A stretch of 64,000 nucleotides of DNA from Crambe crambe (taxonomy: Eukaryota > Porifera > Demospongiae > Poecilosclerida > Crambeidae), in the NCBI GenBank assembly GCA_963924555.1, contig OZ004584.1, positions 4,649,001 through 4,713,000 on the forward strand, written 5' to 3'. Position numbers and translations under genes: made by a program. Position 1 is the first letter of the stretch; every line of letters starts with the position of its first letter. The notes under the pieces are model-generated. The model was not told where the DNA came from and searched no databases. It saw nothing but the letters and a program-made list of their open reading frames with translations. Below are positions 12,681 to 24,163 of the stretch, one piece after another.

Positions 12681-13349
12681 GGCTTTCAGTCTTGTATCCC
12701 TAACGCTTGGCTGCCTCCTTTGCAGTGGTTGAAATGGCCATCAATCATATTTCTATTCAGACGAGGTCAGATCTAAGTCACTATGCTGATTTTGAAGCTT
12801 GCAAGGCTTTTAGTCTGTCGTGTCCTAACGCTTAGGTTTTTAATCTGTTGCTTAGGCCTTAGTTGCCTCCTTTGTGCAGCATTTGAAGGCCATCATATCC
12901 AGACGTGGTCAGGTTTTTGTGGTTAACGTTGTGTGTGGTTAGTTAATTGGCCAGCACCAGATTCTGGCACTAGAACTGATCTGGTATGCTGGAGTTCCCC
13001 TTCTCAGTCATTGAGTTCTCAGTGTACTACAGGAAGCTAAAGAAAGTACCAAACTTGACTGCTCTCGCCAAATCTGGAAGAGGCCGGAAGAGATCTATGC
13101 CACCTCGTAAAAGGAAGAAACAAGAAACAGTTGACTCCAGGTGTTAGGCAGGCCACTGCCCCAGCTGACCGACGCCCAGGCCACACAAGGACCAGGAGGA
13201 AGAGTTGACAGTAACTGGATGTATCATTTGACCACAGATATTAATTAACCACACCCACTCATGATCAGTATAAAACAGAGTTCATTTTTGTGCGTGTCAG
13301 TTCTTGCCTTGATTGCTGTATAACTTTATAACTGTTCTTTGCGTGGCGT
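12681..13349 (+). other. Coding-like relic upstream of the 192-codon frame
   Basis: From about 13024 a frame reads basic sequence containing LKKVPNLTALAKSGRGRKRS and then stops near 13147. A nuclear-type basic tract such as this may have belonged to the same mobile element or gene as the frame at 13350. The rest shows only short repeats: two similar blocks around 12680-12760 and 12800-12900. Confidence 0.3.
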
Positions 13350-13928
13350 TTGGGCTATTGGGGCAGGGACTCAGTTGGGATTGGCTGCACGCCTGGCAGA
13401 CAACCTAACACCAGGGTACCTTTAACACCAATAGGTACTGCAACAGGAAGTGTTATTTCTACTGTTTCTCAATCTGGATCATCGTCTGTATTTTCAAATG
13501 TAGCTGTATCGTCTAACCAGGCTTACTACAGTGCCTATCCTTCACCTTCTCAGCCTATTCGCATGCCCTTCACTCCAGCTGCATCCATTTCATCATCTGT
13601 TTCATCATCCACTCCTGGGGGTAAGTTTTCTCCATGTCCTTCAATTTTCTTTCCTATGATACCTCAGGCCTTTAAATTATGCTTTATCACCGTTTGTACT
13701 GGATGTTTGTGTAAATATCCCAAACCGTCATGCCCACCATATGATATAGTCATCCAACATGAGGAATGGAGAAGTTTCCTGGCAGCAGGAGTGCCACAGT
13801 CTCGATTTGGAAACGCGTATTACCATGTTAGTATTTCCTGTGATCAGGCAAAGTGGCCTATGTTTTCGCCGCATAATTTGGAGATACCAGATTATATCAT
13901 TTCACAACTCAATAATGCACACAAATAA
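13350..13928 (+). CDS. Uncharacterised 192-residue protein with conserved C-terminal module
   Basis: Residues 1-95 are Ser/Thr/Pro-rich and probably disordered. Residues 110-192 look like a compact domain: a Cys-x2-Cys near residue 116, then PPYDIVIQHEEWR, RFGNAYYHVS, a further Cys and FSPHNLEIPDYI. From memory, similar PP-D-V-HEE ... YYH-C modules occur in many uncharacterised, repeat-associated proteins of sponges and cnidarians, often after DNA-binding or recombinase-like parts, but I cannot name the family. A GTAAGT donor-like site at 13621 would split the disordered half from the rest, so the true structure may be spliced. Direct repeats at 11.76-12.24 and 14.01-14.33 kb bracket the gene, suggesting a mobile element. 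The start at 13350 is only the first in-frame Met. Confidence 0.45.
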   Translation: MGYWGRDSVGIGCTPGRQPNTRVPLTPIGTATGSVISTVSQSGSSSVFSNVAVSSNQAYYSAYPSPSQPIRMPFTPAASISSSVSSSTPGGKFSPCPSIFFPMIPQAFKLCFITVCTGCLCKYPKPSCPPYDIVIQHEEWRSFLAAGVPQSRFGNAYYHVSISCDQAKWPMFSPHNLEIPDYIISQLNNAHK

Positions 13929-14008
13929 CTTCTTTCTCAATTTGATAAAATTTTGAATTTTTAAACTTCGTTGCATTTTTTGTCTGCACCTCCTTTGGTC
14001 CCTTCCCT

Positions 14009-14330
14009 CTATCAGAGAGTGCGATAGCACTCTCTATGTAGGCCTGACATGCAAAGCATCCAAGCTCATTAATAAATAATAATCTTCTTCTTGACAGCCA
14101 TAACTCCCGACTGCTTCATCCTATATCTACGATCTTGGTACCATATTGAAGCTCTACACCTGATCTAAGGAATAGTATTGTTCAAATTGAAGTAAAACTC
14201 AAGTCCTAACTGTCAATTGCCGTTCAGGTGCCTTTGTGGACGACTCTGATTCTCGAACGCTTCGTAGATAGCACAGTTAGTTTATACACTTTGTAGACAA
14301 CATTATGCTTCATAGACACAGTTAGTACTG
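14009..14330 (+). repeat. Third copy of the 11.8-12.2-kb repeat
   Basis: Starts with CTATCAGAGAGTGCGATAGC and continues with the GACAGCCATAA and TATCTACGATCTTGGTACCA blocks shared with the earlier copies. Same orientation as those copies. Confidence 0.65.
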
Positions 14331-14777
14331 AGAAAAAACTGTCATGCTGAGTTGCGGTGGGCGTAGTAAGATGTTTCCGTACTTTTTATAGTTATGTACT
14401 CAAGCCTACATCACTCTTTCATTTAGAAGAATTGCTCTCACTTATATTAAAAATACAAATTATGTATAAAATTAAATTGCATTCCAGTGGAACAGTCCAC
14501 TGATTCTTAACAGCCCATTGTCAGTGTTACAGTTGAACCTGGACACCTTTTCCAAACTTTTTCCCCAGGCTGCCAATTTTTCAATGTATATTTTTTGATA
14601 TCACTAGTACAGTACCAGAACCTCTGATTTTGAAATACATGTACTAATGGTAATAATTTCTACACTAGCCCTATTAAACTACAACACAGCATAACCACAG
14701 CACTATTATTTTAAGCACTTATCTGGACCAATTATTGAAACCCAACAATACTCTCTCTCTCTCTCATTATATTATGA
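14331..14777. other. Non-coding stretch with terminal-repeat motif
   Basis: No gene recognised. The palindromic motif CAGTGGAACAGTCCACTG occurs at 14485-14502, in reverse orientation to the copy at 7263. A short CT microsatellite lies at about 14751-14764. Confidence 0.5.
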
Positions 14778-15049
14778 GGGAAAAACATTTCCGTGAAATG
14801 AAAAAGATGTAGGGATAAGTAAGAGATGAAGGATGGAAATGGGATCGATCTTTGTTCAGTATATCCAGCCAACAATCACTACATATTATGTCAGGTAGTT
14901 ATAGTGCAGTAATGGATGTAGTTGGCTGGATATACAAACACACAAAGATTGATCCCAGTTCTATCCTTCATCCCTACCCCTTGTTTCTTTACTTTTTTGA
15001 GCAAGATCATCCCTACATTTTCTTTCATTTCACAGAAATATTTTTTCCC
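14778..15049. repeat. Foldback element with ~110-bp arms
   Basis: The left arm (14778-14880) and right arm (about 14920-15049) are long imperfect inverted repeats with a short loop. Matching segments include TATATCCAGCCAAC, GATGAAGGAT, ATGTAGGGAT and GTGAAATGAAA. The open frames across it are by-products of the palindrome. Confidence 0.75.
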
Positions 15050-15866
15050 GTATTTTTTTATGGTTTTATGCATGAGTCAAGGCTTGAAGTGTTGGAGGTC
15101 GAGGATGCAGATGAATCTGAAATAGAGTCTACCAGTAGATGATCGGTGAATCTAAAATCCCCAAGTTGATAGAGTAGTCTATGATCTAGCACACAGCTAA
15201 AGCTAGATAGCTGAGTAATATTATAATTTCGATATCAAATAATATATGTGCATGCATATTATCGAAAATATGGCTTCCAATAATTAAGTTAGTCGAATAT
15301 TGTGCTCCATAGTGTCTCCTTTTTCTTTGACTCTTTAGAGGATCGACGAGTAGAAAAGATTGTAGCTGGTAAAATTTGGAGTGGATTTGTCCTGAAATAC
15401 TTGCTGTAGCTCAAGTGGTTAGCAAGATATGAAGAAGAAGAAGAAGAATAAAGAAGAAGAAGGACAATCCAGCGACTTACCTAGTCTGGTGGTGCCGACT
15501 GTTTACCTCCTTCTTCTTGGGGGTGGGGGAGAGAAAGGCTCTGCGTAAACTAGTTGTGTCAATGCTGCCAGGACGGCAGCCCAATCAGATGGCTAGAAAT
15601 TGATGCGTGCACTCTTCTTAATCACCCGCGTTTCCTGGCATGGCTGCAGAGCTAAACAGCTAGTAGCCTACCTAGTGACCAGAGTTCCCGTGTATGATGG
15701 AGTGCATTTTCAAAGCTGGGATTTGACTCAATAAAGTCTGAATATCTACAGGCTGTAGCAGGGGTAATTATTCTGAGAACAGCCGGCTCTCTCTCATCTT
15801 CTCTATGTCCTTGACTGCTATGGTCTTCCACACACTTTTATATTGCCATCCTTTCTATCAGCCTCC
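15050..15866. other. Intergenic stretch, nothing recognised
   Basis: A GAA-rich run lies at about 15432-15463. No domain-bearing frame or convincing splice chain was seen. Confidence 0.5.
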
Positions 15867-16291
15867 TAGTCTTGCGAGCCAGCCCACTTAATTTTTTCGT
15901 GGTGCGGTTGAAAAATAAGGGTCAAACACGCATGGTCGAGTTGTTCTGCACAGTCGGCAGTACTGGCCGGCCGGATCCTTAATCTGATGTCAAGCACATA
16001 ATGACACCATTATGCATTAATGAGAAGATCATGGCTTTGAAAAGGACTATCTCTTGGAGAGTGGTGAGTTGTTGGGTTACAGCAGTATGCAAATAGAAGC
16101 TGTGACTACTTTTGTGGAGGGAATGATAATTACCCACAAGATATCTTAAAGCTACACCACATTACAATATGACGTATATATACGTCCAGAAAAAATCTGG
16201 ACACTCCAAATAACTCAACCATGCAAGTTTGACCAGACCCTATTTTTCAACCGCCCTGCAAAAAAAATAAGTTGGCTGGCTCTCGAGATTA
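15867..16291. mobile_element. hAT-like MITE, 425 bp
   Basis: The ends are imperfect inverted repeats of about 55-60 bp: TAGTCTTGCGAGCCAGCC on the left and the complement of TAATCTCGAGAGCCAGCC on the right. TCAGCCTCC flanks both sides (15858-15866 and 16292-16300), giving an 8-9 bp target duplication as made by hAT transposases. There is no coding capacity. A 55-bp relative is at 54410-54464. Confidence 0.75.
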
Positions 16292-16894
16292 TCAGCCTCC
16301 TGTCTCCACACACACTAACATGTTTAACATCAGCCATAGCGCATGAACGAGGACTAGCGGTAAGCCCCACCCATCAATTGCAAATACATGTGCGAAAATA
16401 TTTGTGGTGATGTGATCTGTGATGTACTTGCTTTATACCTAGCCTTGTCCCCAGGCTCTAAAAATTTGCAGAGGCAGGCATAATTTTAGGTTAGAGTTAT
16501 ACCAGACCCTTTCCCTCCCTGATCCCCAAAGGGTCGGACCGCCAGACTACCACTTACCTGCTTGCCATATGTCTGAAACGGTTCCTGAAACTTGATCTGC
16601 ACTTTGCAGTAGGCTCTAGTAGGCTGGATAATCATTCACAGCAGCTTAATTTCATTAAGTCTAAGTGGGGGAACTTAGAATTTCACTTTTATATTAGTGC
16701 CGCCGTCTGCATCATCCCTACATAGAGAGAGCTACAACTCTCTCTGATAAACTTTTCATTATGTGTACAAATGAGGGGTGAGTTGTTCCAGGGTCATATC
16801 GTACTGTCAATAAAGTTTGAGTCGTATAATTCTCATCAATTCTTAATTTCCTTTGTGCTTCTGCCAGTGAGGCCACACTGGCAGTTTATCAATA
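16292..16894. other. Intergenic stretch, nothing recognised
   Basis: No frame of note. It contains short fragments related to neighbouring repeats, such as CTTGTCCCCAGGCTC near 16445, which resembles the MULE-like ends. Confidence 0.45.
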
Positions 16895-17200
16895 ACTAGT
16901 CTCTCTCTCTCTCTCCCCCTATGAATCTTATTAGTTGTACTCACTGGCATTTGGAGATGATGAGCCTGGATCTGAAGATTAGTCGTCTGAGTCAGTATCA
17001 TAATCTGCCATCAATAATAATTATTAATTCTGTACTCTCTCTCTTTCTCTCTCTAGTCTCTCTCTCTCTCTCTCCCTCTCCCTTGAATCGTATTAGTTGT
17101 ACTCACTGGCATTTGGAGATGATGAGCCTGGATCTGAAGATAAGTAGCCTGAGTCAATATCATAATGTGCCATCAATAATAATTATTAATTCTGTACTCA
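16895..17200 (-). repeat. Tandem duplication of a CT-rich, exon-like unit
   Basis: Two units of about 170 bp begin with CT-rich microsatellites (near 16898-16918 and 17038-17083) and share GTACTCACTGGCATTTGGAG. Read on the minus strand, both can encode an acidic Ser-rich peptide, with SSDPGSSSPNASEY in each; the left unit has an in-frame stop and the right does not. This could be a duplicated exon or coincidence in a low-complexity repeat. Confidence 0.45.
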
Positions 17201-20200
17201 TTGATATTTTAGTATGTTGTCTACCACAACCTCCACTCCCCCTGAAGCTGTGCATGTACTAGGTTATATACTGTAGCTAGAATGTTCCACAAAGTAGCAA
17301 AATAATAAGAAAGTTCCAGCTTATGCGTATGCTTAGAAATAAAACTTAGCTAACTAGTACACTACTTATTGGGAGCAAGAATTAGCTTCTGACATAGCAG
17401 TAATTATCCCATTCCATTTCCCTATAGCCATTCTCCTCCTACTTCTGTCTATTAGCTATGCCCTGCTGTTTTTAAAAGGCTACAATAAAGAGTCAGTGGG
17501 GTTTAGCTCTAAGCCACTATTATGCCACTGTACCTAATTCAAGCTCATAACCTTGAATAAAAATAATAATAATTATTATTATCATGATTATTAAAGTGTA
17601 TCTATAATGGAGCCTCTGATAAAGGATCTTCCCAGGACTCCTACAGTGTTAATAGCTACAGAGCCAGCTTACACTTTATCTTACTAGTTCCACTTGAATC
17701 TGGTTTGTATTTATCACCAAGCTCCTTGCTAGGCTTTGGTAACAGATCTATAAGAATACAAGTAAATTTTATAGGTTATAATTATGTAATCTACTAAATT
17801 TGAAATATGAGTTAGCTAATAATTATAGATAGTTATGTACAATTGAGACCTGCCAACCAACTTGCATAAACATATGATTAGTGTCCATACACTGTTGTCA
17901 ATGTGGACTCCTTGAAATGTAACACATGACAATAACAAAAAAAGTCAAAACAACATACATGTACCCTGAAGAAGGCTAGAGACCTAGCCGAAACGTAGGT
18001 TTCAAAAAGAATTTTTTAAGCTGAATATAAAAGAGAAAAATAAAAGAAACATACTCCAGAAATGGGTTAGTGTACAGCTAATGGTCAGGTGTTGAAAAAA
18101 TAGGGCTGAACTAGCAACTCTACTCAAATAGGTATATACCTGGCTGTAGATTCTTATTAAATCATAGAAAACTATTTGCAGTGCAACAACTTGAATATTT
18201 GGGAAAGTAGCTAGCTACATGCAGACATGATTCAAGGGTAAAGAACTACAATACTAACTATAGCCACACAATTACTAACTGATTTTATAGCTACTACAGG
18301 TATAGAGCTCCAATACATATACTTCCACTTTAAAAGGGGGTGTATGAAAAGAGGAATGGATACATCCTACTATTTTGGGGGGGGGGGGGGGGGGGGTAAT
18401 TAGCTACTGTGACAGCTAGAACACCTTCATTGTGCTAGGACTCGAGTATGAAGAGCAGCTAGCTAGAAGACAAAGCAGTGTCTTTTTATAACGACTTCGA
18501 ATGACCATTTTCATCTGGTCCTTCATCATTATCATCATCATCATCATCATAACAACAATAATCTTCATGGTTTGTATAATTTTTATACTCCAAAATCCCC
18601 AGGTATATACAGTCTGAATTAATAGCGTCTGTGTGTGCAAATGCTCAAATGTAGGTTATGTAGTAAGCATTGTCTACAGCTGCCTGGTTGATTACTAATG
18701 ATCAATCAGCATATGCTATAATATTAACCCTTTGACCCATGGGATTCACTATGCCGGCCTGGGTAGTAGTCTGGCATAGACAACCCTTTACCATATTTCC
18801 CAGTGAAGATATGGTAAAGGGTTGACTACACCAGGTACAGGGTTACCTCCTGATGTTCGTTCCTCAGCTGGTTCATGTCCTCTTCTTATTGCCTCTGTAA
18901 AAGAATTAGAAACTTGTTCATCATCTTTATAGAACTATCCATTCTACACAAACTAACATTCGGACATTTGTTGTTGCTATGTTTTTTGAAACCTTTGTAA
19001 TAGCTGAAGCAAAGAATGTGATTACAGAAATGGAAATAAGCACTCACTTAGCTGAAAAACTTAGCTAAACTCTTAAGGCTATTGATTCCAGGCTAATCAC
19101 TATGGCATCTTCATCACCACCGCCTTATTGGACTTGCCCATCACACTATCAATGTAGAAAGATCAAGATTTTGACCTAGCTATCATGAATCTGAGAAGCT
19201 TGTACGTAGTTGTTATAAATCTTGGAAGCTAAGCTAGAAGAATTAGTAACTTGTTCAGCATCTGTATAGAACTGTCGATTTTTGAAATTTCTAGTGACCC
19301 GTATAGACAACTACTCGGGTTTTGAAACCTCGTAGAATGTTTATACTAGTAACCAGCTTACCCTGTCTCATTGACAGAGCTATGAAATTAATTGGACTGT
19401 TACGTATTATACAGAAAAAAATTATACATACGATATTATCTGAATCAGTATAGCACCCTGGACATCATGCTCCTGTTTTCTACAGCCTTTTATCTATATC
19501 AAAGTGGATTGTACGTACTTGCATATTGTATAGCAGGAAATTTTATAATTCGTATGCTGTACAGAAATGGTTAAAAATTTCACCACACCCTCATTAAGTA
19601 TGCATGTCGTACAGCTAGCTAGCTGCTTGATTGTCATTCGTTGATAGTAGCTGCAGTATGGATTTCTGGCTCCAAGCTTACTTCAAGCCAGCCCTGACTG
19701 GAGGGGGCACAAGGGCTGCTAATAAAACCGTAACTTACTGGCCTGGCACCGGCCGGCCGGGGCCCAACAGAAGTAGGAATTCTTCAGTTAGTTTATACAC
19801 CTGCCAGGCAACTGCTAGCCCAGGGTGCCAGCCAGCTAGCTAGCGATTCGAAATTAAATGTTTCCTTGGAGGTCAGTCTACGAAAATAGTGACCAATGAA
19901 ATATTTCTGGCTATACGGTAATAGCTTCCTATAACTGCCTGGTTGAAACCACTGGATAGTAAGTGGAGCCTATCAGCTACTTTACTTGCTCACTGGCTGT
20001 ATTAGCTAGCTACTTCAGAATGCATAATAGCTAGCTGGCTCAATTCAACTCAGCAGCCTCGGGGGGATTAGCTTATGGGTGTATAGTTTGTGGTGAGTGA
20101 AGTGGGGGCCACCTATGGTGTCAAATTTGAGATTTCAGATATTGTTTGTCACATTCAATACTATGTTCAGTTTGACCTTTGACCCCATGAATTACAACAT

Positions 20201-20520
20201 GCTCTCTACAGCATTTTTTGGTTTGTCATAGAGGCCTATGCTTGGCTAAATAGCATTATACACATTATGTATGCAGTTGCCTGGTTGGAACCACCACTTT
20301 GCATACTGACAGCAATAAATATCTTGGCCTAAGAAGTTGAAGCACGAATGAGTTTGTATACTTTCACTGCCTCACTTCCCAATTGAATATTCTACATGAA
20401 TATACCTTAGTTATTAAAATCAGGAGAAGTAAGGGGTCACTTAACTCTCTTGCTCATGAACTGTTAAAGTACGACCATCCCTACTTGTCCGTTTTAGCTA
20501 TTTCCTTTACCCATGATCGT
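17201..20520. other. Long stretch without a recognised gene
   Basis: Items seen: a 20-G homopolymer near 18375-18394; an ATC-type microsatellite near 18525-18549; a perfect 16-bp stem hairpin at about 18791-18834; the reverse copy of the 790-1310 repeat at about 19540-19920 including CCGGCCGGCC; and a block at 19920-20330 related to the 9-11.7 kb repeats. Open frames are short and lack domains. Confidence 0.5.
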
Positions 20521-21753
20521 GAATGGATCAACTGGTATCACAAATGTGCACTCTTCATCCAGTCCTGTTACACTCAGTGTTAGAGGCTCTGGTCCGATAC
20601 TTGGAGGGTAGTTTGTGATCCTTGCTGAAATTAATTCACCCTCTAGATCAATCTCTGCCTTTGAAATCTATGGACAATTTACAATGACTCAAGTTATATT
20701 ATGATAATAAAATTGGAGTTGCAATTAGCTGAATATTAGGATAGAAGGTTATATACTACCTAGAACATGACCACCATGAGGCTTTGGGCTATATAGAGGT
20801 ATGCTACTGGCTTTGATGACATAGCATGCTCACATTGATTGATTTATCCATCAAGCGTAGAGTAATTGTGTCAGATGAAATTGTGACTCTGTTGTGCACA
20901 GCAGCTCTTGGGAGTGGTATCCGTTTAAAGTAATTGACATGAATACAGTCATCACAATACTGAATAAAAAATAAAACACAGAATAATAATCATAGGAGAG
21001 CAAATACATGGGCAGGTATTTTATAGCTGTTGCATCATTACTACAGTTACATTATTATACCTTTGTACAATATATATGATAAGGACACATATAAAACACA
21101 GCTGAGACAATGAATGGTCCAATGAATGGTCCAATGAATGGTTCAATGAGTAGTCTTGCTGAATATAATAATGGAGGACCTATAAAAATAAAACTCACTG
21201 AGGCAAAAGCACAATAGAAATCATTAGATACCTGATGATAGTCTCTTTATCCTTCTTATTCCTATCCTCAACCAACCAAAGTGTGTGAGATTGATCTCTC
21301 CAATTTGACTTTCACTAACAGTGAACTTTCCTTTGTCTCCATCAACTTCCTTAAACATTGGCTTGGACCCTCCGTTTTCTGAATTGGCTTGCAAGAACAC
21401 CATACTATTGCAGTCTTCTTTTGTCTGAAGGTTAGCATAGTGCTGTATTTTCACTGAAAGAGATTTTTTCAATTCCACTTTCTTGTCAGTTTTAATAAGG
21501 TAAGCTGGACTAGCTGCTTTTATGTCTTCAGGCATTTCAAGAGACTCATTAAAGGATGGCTGAATCGTCAAGTCCACTGCCTCATCTGGTGGAAGCGAGT
21601 CTTGAGGGACAACTATTGATATACCAATATCATCATCAAAGTCGATCACTTTTGCTGCACATGAGAGGCCCACGTGTTTACAAAATTGTTCATTCTGCTG
21701 GGTTAGACACATGCTGCTTAATCGGTGGATCGTAATTCCAGGGCATCTTTTAT
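20521..21753 (-). CDS. ZU5-domain exons, family copy 2
   Basis: Three minus-strand exons with GT-AG borders: 21753-21232, 20959-20834 and 20667-20521. The first carries a ZU5-type domain with DDIGISIVVPQDSLPPDE, LTIQPSF and the stretch ending FTVSESQIGEINLTHFGW. ZU5 domains occur in ankyrins, UNC5 receptors and PIDD, where they hold a neighbouring Death domain or bind cytoskeletal proteins. The second and third exons encode a beta-rich region ending LTLSVTGLDEECTFVIPV; the phase between them fits. The ankyrin exon lies just upstream on the same strand (22761-21883), so they probably form one gene, but the exon A to ZU5 and ZU5 to next-exon phases do not match my choices, so small exons may be missed. 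No Death or vinculin-type exon was found below 20.5 kb. Confidence 0.7.
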
Positions 21754-21882
21754 CTGTATGTGACAATACAGTGAATTGCAAGTTGGTTATCCAAATTTAA
21801 AATGCAAATTGACTGCAATATATAAAAATTTGACACATCTATTAAAGAACAGCACACTTCTCTTTTAGATTTTGCATCTTAC

Positions 21883-22761
21883 ATTTGACAACCAACTTGT
21901 AACTGCACAGCTAGACTGATCACTACTTTTACCTTCAGAATCTTCTGTTTTCTCTTGTACTGTTTTATCATGTGATTGAGATTTCTCATCAGCATCTTGA
22001 AGCACTCTACATGTTTCAGTGTGTTCATTTCGCCTTGCAAGCATAAGAGAAGACTGCCCATCTTTATTTTTCACGTTAACTTGTGCACCATATTGAAGCA
22101 GTAGAGCAACTGTTTTAGTGTGTCCATTTTTACTTGCAAACATCAGAGAAGACCACCCGCTACTATTTAACATGTCAACTTGTGCATTATTTTGAAGAAG
22201 TAGATCAACTGTTCCAGCATGTCCATTTCGACTTGCAAGCATCAAAGGAGACAACCCGTTATATAGCTCGTTAACTTGTGCTTTTTTTTGAAGAAGTAGA
22301 GCAACTGTTCTAGTGTGTCCATTTTGACTTGCTAACATCAGAGAAGACCACTTCTTCTTATTAAATTTTGCACCATTTTGAACCAGTAGATCAACTATTT
22401 CAGTGTGTCCTCTTTCACTTGCAATCATCAGAGAAGTCCACCCATCGTTATCGTCCACGTTAACTACCGAGAGCTCTGGATTTTTGGTGCGATTTTTGAT
22501 AGCATCAAGTATCAGCTGTACTATTTCAGTGTGTCCTTGTCTACAGGCACACATGAGGGCATGATCACCTTCAAAATTCTGTTTAGCAATATCAATTTCT
22601 GGGACTTGAAGTAGCTCTTCAACATACTTCATATTTCCATGAAGACAAGCCACCATTAACTGAGAACACTTCTTTCCATTGATCTCCACTAAACTGTTAA
22701 TGTTAGTACTTTCCTTTTTAACTCGTGTCAGGAGAGACTCATCTGACCAACTGGAATCCAT
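21883..22761 (-). CDS. Ankyrin-repeat first exon of an ANK-ZU5 protein
   Basis: An ATG at 22761 opens about 293 codons up to a GTAAGA donor after 21883. Roughly seven ankyrin repeats lie at residues 31-60, 64-95, 106-133, 137-164, 170-198, 201-229 and 234-258, with repeated LMLASRNGHxxTVxLLLQ-type helices. The last repeat is irregular (ARRNEHTETCRVLQ) and is followed by a charged linker rich in K, E and S. There is no signal peptide, so the product is probably cytoplasmic. Ankyrin repeats bind partner proteins. The ZU5 exons follow 130 bp downstream on the same strand, giving an ANK-ZU5 arrangement like that of ankyrins. The start is supported by a similar ATG-led remnant at 57.55 kb. Confidence 0.8.
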
Positions 22762-23774
22762 CGTGGATAGATCAGAAACTATAGCTATTATCCAGCTGCA
22801 TTAGCCAACTTTATAGGCTAGGGTATGTAGTTACTATATATAGCATACGAACAGTAGCCTAAAAAAAGAGGATCCTTAGGTTTTGCGGGTTGCTACATTA
22901 ATTTTAAATTGTGTAGCTATAGTGTTACAAGTAACGACCCCGGTTACATTCTTCGGGTAGCTTGGCATGTGGGTTAATAATGGGTTTGCAACTAGTGCGC
23001 CACACGCATGTTCACAATTCTTCGGTTCATTCTACGTTGTTTTTTTTTGTTGTTGTTTTTTCGATCAGAACCAGCTAATGCAAAGGGAAAAAAACGAAAC
23101 AAAAAACAAACAAAAAAGCAACAACAACAAAAAAAGCACAAACAAACTAAAGGTTCAAAACAAAAATACAAAATTAATGCGTAATACGAATGAAAAAAAA
23201 AAAAATTAAAAAAAAAAAATGATGTCATTCATTCATAATGCAGTGTCTAGTGTTCCTAGTGCTAGTAGCAGTGCTAGTTTTGAAGACGACAGACTAGCCT
23301 AGGTTTTAGCGATATCTCCTTGAAGGATGAGCAGCATCTGTCGATCAGAGCCGTTTACGAAGGAAGCAGCTGGCTTTAGGAAGAGCCTATGTTTTGAAAT
23401 CCTCCTTTTTGTGATGGAACACCAGTATACGCTTCCAAGAGCTACGCTGCATTGGACGTGGTAGTTAAAAATAATCTATTTCTAATCTAATTGTAGCACA
23501 TCGAAGCATCATCGCGCGTCATAATGAGATAACGCGCCGGCCGGGCGGCAGGAGTCGCACGTGATGAAATTTACGGTCAGGCGCTCTTTCTTTCCCCTTC
23601 CATGCGCGCGCGAGAGCCTGCGACGAGACTAAGATCGTAGAAATGGCTAGAAATATTCGCGCGCAATTCATCAAGTGCAATTATCATTGCATCCGGTGGA
23701 GCATAATACTAAAGGATCCTTTGTTATAAGCAACTTCCTGTAGGATAAAAAGTGACATCAGGCTTCTGACAGTA
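22762..23774. other. Low-complexity and GC-island stretch
   Basis: Poly-T/GTT and AAC/A-rich tracts at 23040-23220 generate meaningless open frames. A CG-rich patch around 23500-23670 (GCGCGCGAGAG, CGCGCCGGCCGGGCGG) stands out from the AT-rich surroundings and could be a promoter-type CpG region, but no start of transcription can be shown. It lies 0.8 kb upstream of the minus-strand ankyrin exon. Confidence 0.4.
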
Positions 23775-24163
23775 CAGTGGATTTCAGCTGAGTTGTCCAT
23801 AGATTTCAGATATAGGAGTGTCTTAGCAGTTTACATACTTAACCACAACTGACTGTTTGAGGGTCATTCAGACACAAATACACCACTGCAACTGAGCATG
23901 CTTAGAATTCAAATTTCTGAGCTATTTTTTAGGAGTTAGAGATGCCCAGAGCCTACTCTGAAGACCTTAGATGGAGGTCTGTGTGGATGGCGATAGTGAG
24001 AGAAGTAGTTAAAGTTAACCATGGCTAAAAAGCTACTTGGAGCCAAAATTGTACTTTGACCTGTAACCAAAACCACAATGGTGGTTTATCACAATAACAT
24101 TATGTAAACAACTAAGACACTCCTATTTCTGAAGTCTATGGACAACTCAGCTGAAATCCACTG
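23775..24163. mobile_element. Tc1/mariner-like MITE, 389 bp
   Basis: The ends are about 55-60 bp near-perfect inverted repeats beginning CAGTGGATTTCAGCTGAG, flanked on both sides by TA (23773-23774 and 24164-24165). CAGTGG-type ends and TA targets are typical of Tc1/mariner elements. There is no coding capacity. Confidence 0.8.

Noticed and set aside
17973..18003. CTGAAGAAGGCTAG...CTAGCCGAAAC resembles a hammerhead ribozyme core with a 6-bp stem
   Set aside because: An extra A lies between the CUGANGA box and stem II, and I could not pair stems I and III around it. It may be a decayed retroelement end, but catalytic folding is not supported.
22967..23228. Open frames of about 80 codons on both strands
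   Set aside because: Lys/Asn-rich and Phe/Cys-rich products of poly-A/poly-T and AAC repeats.
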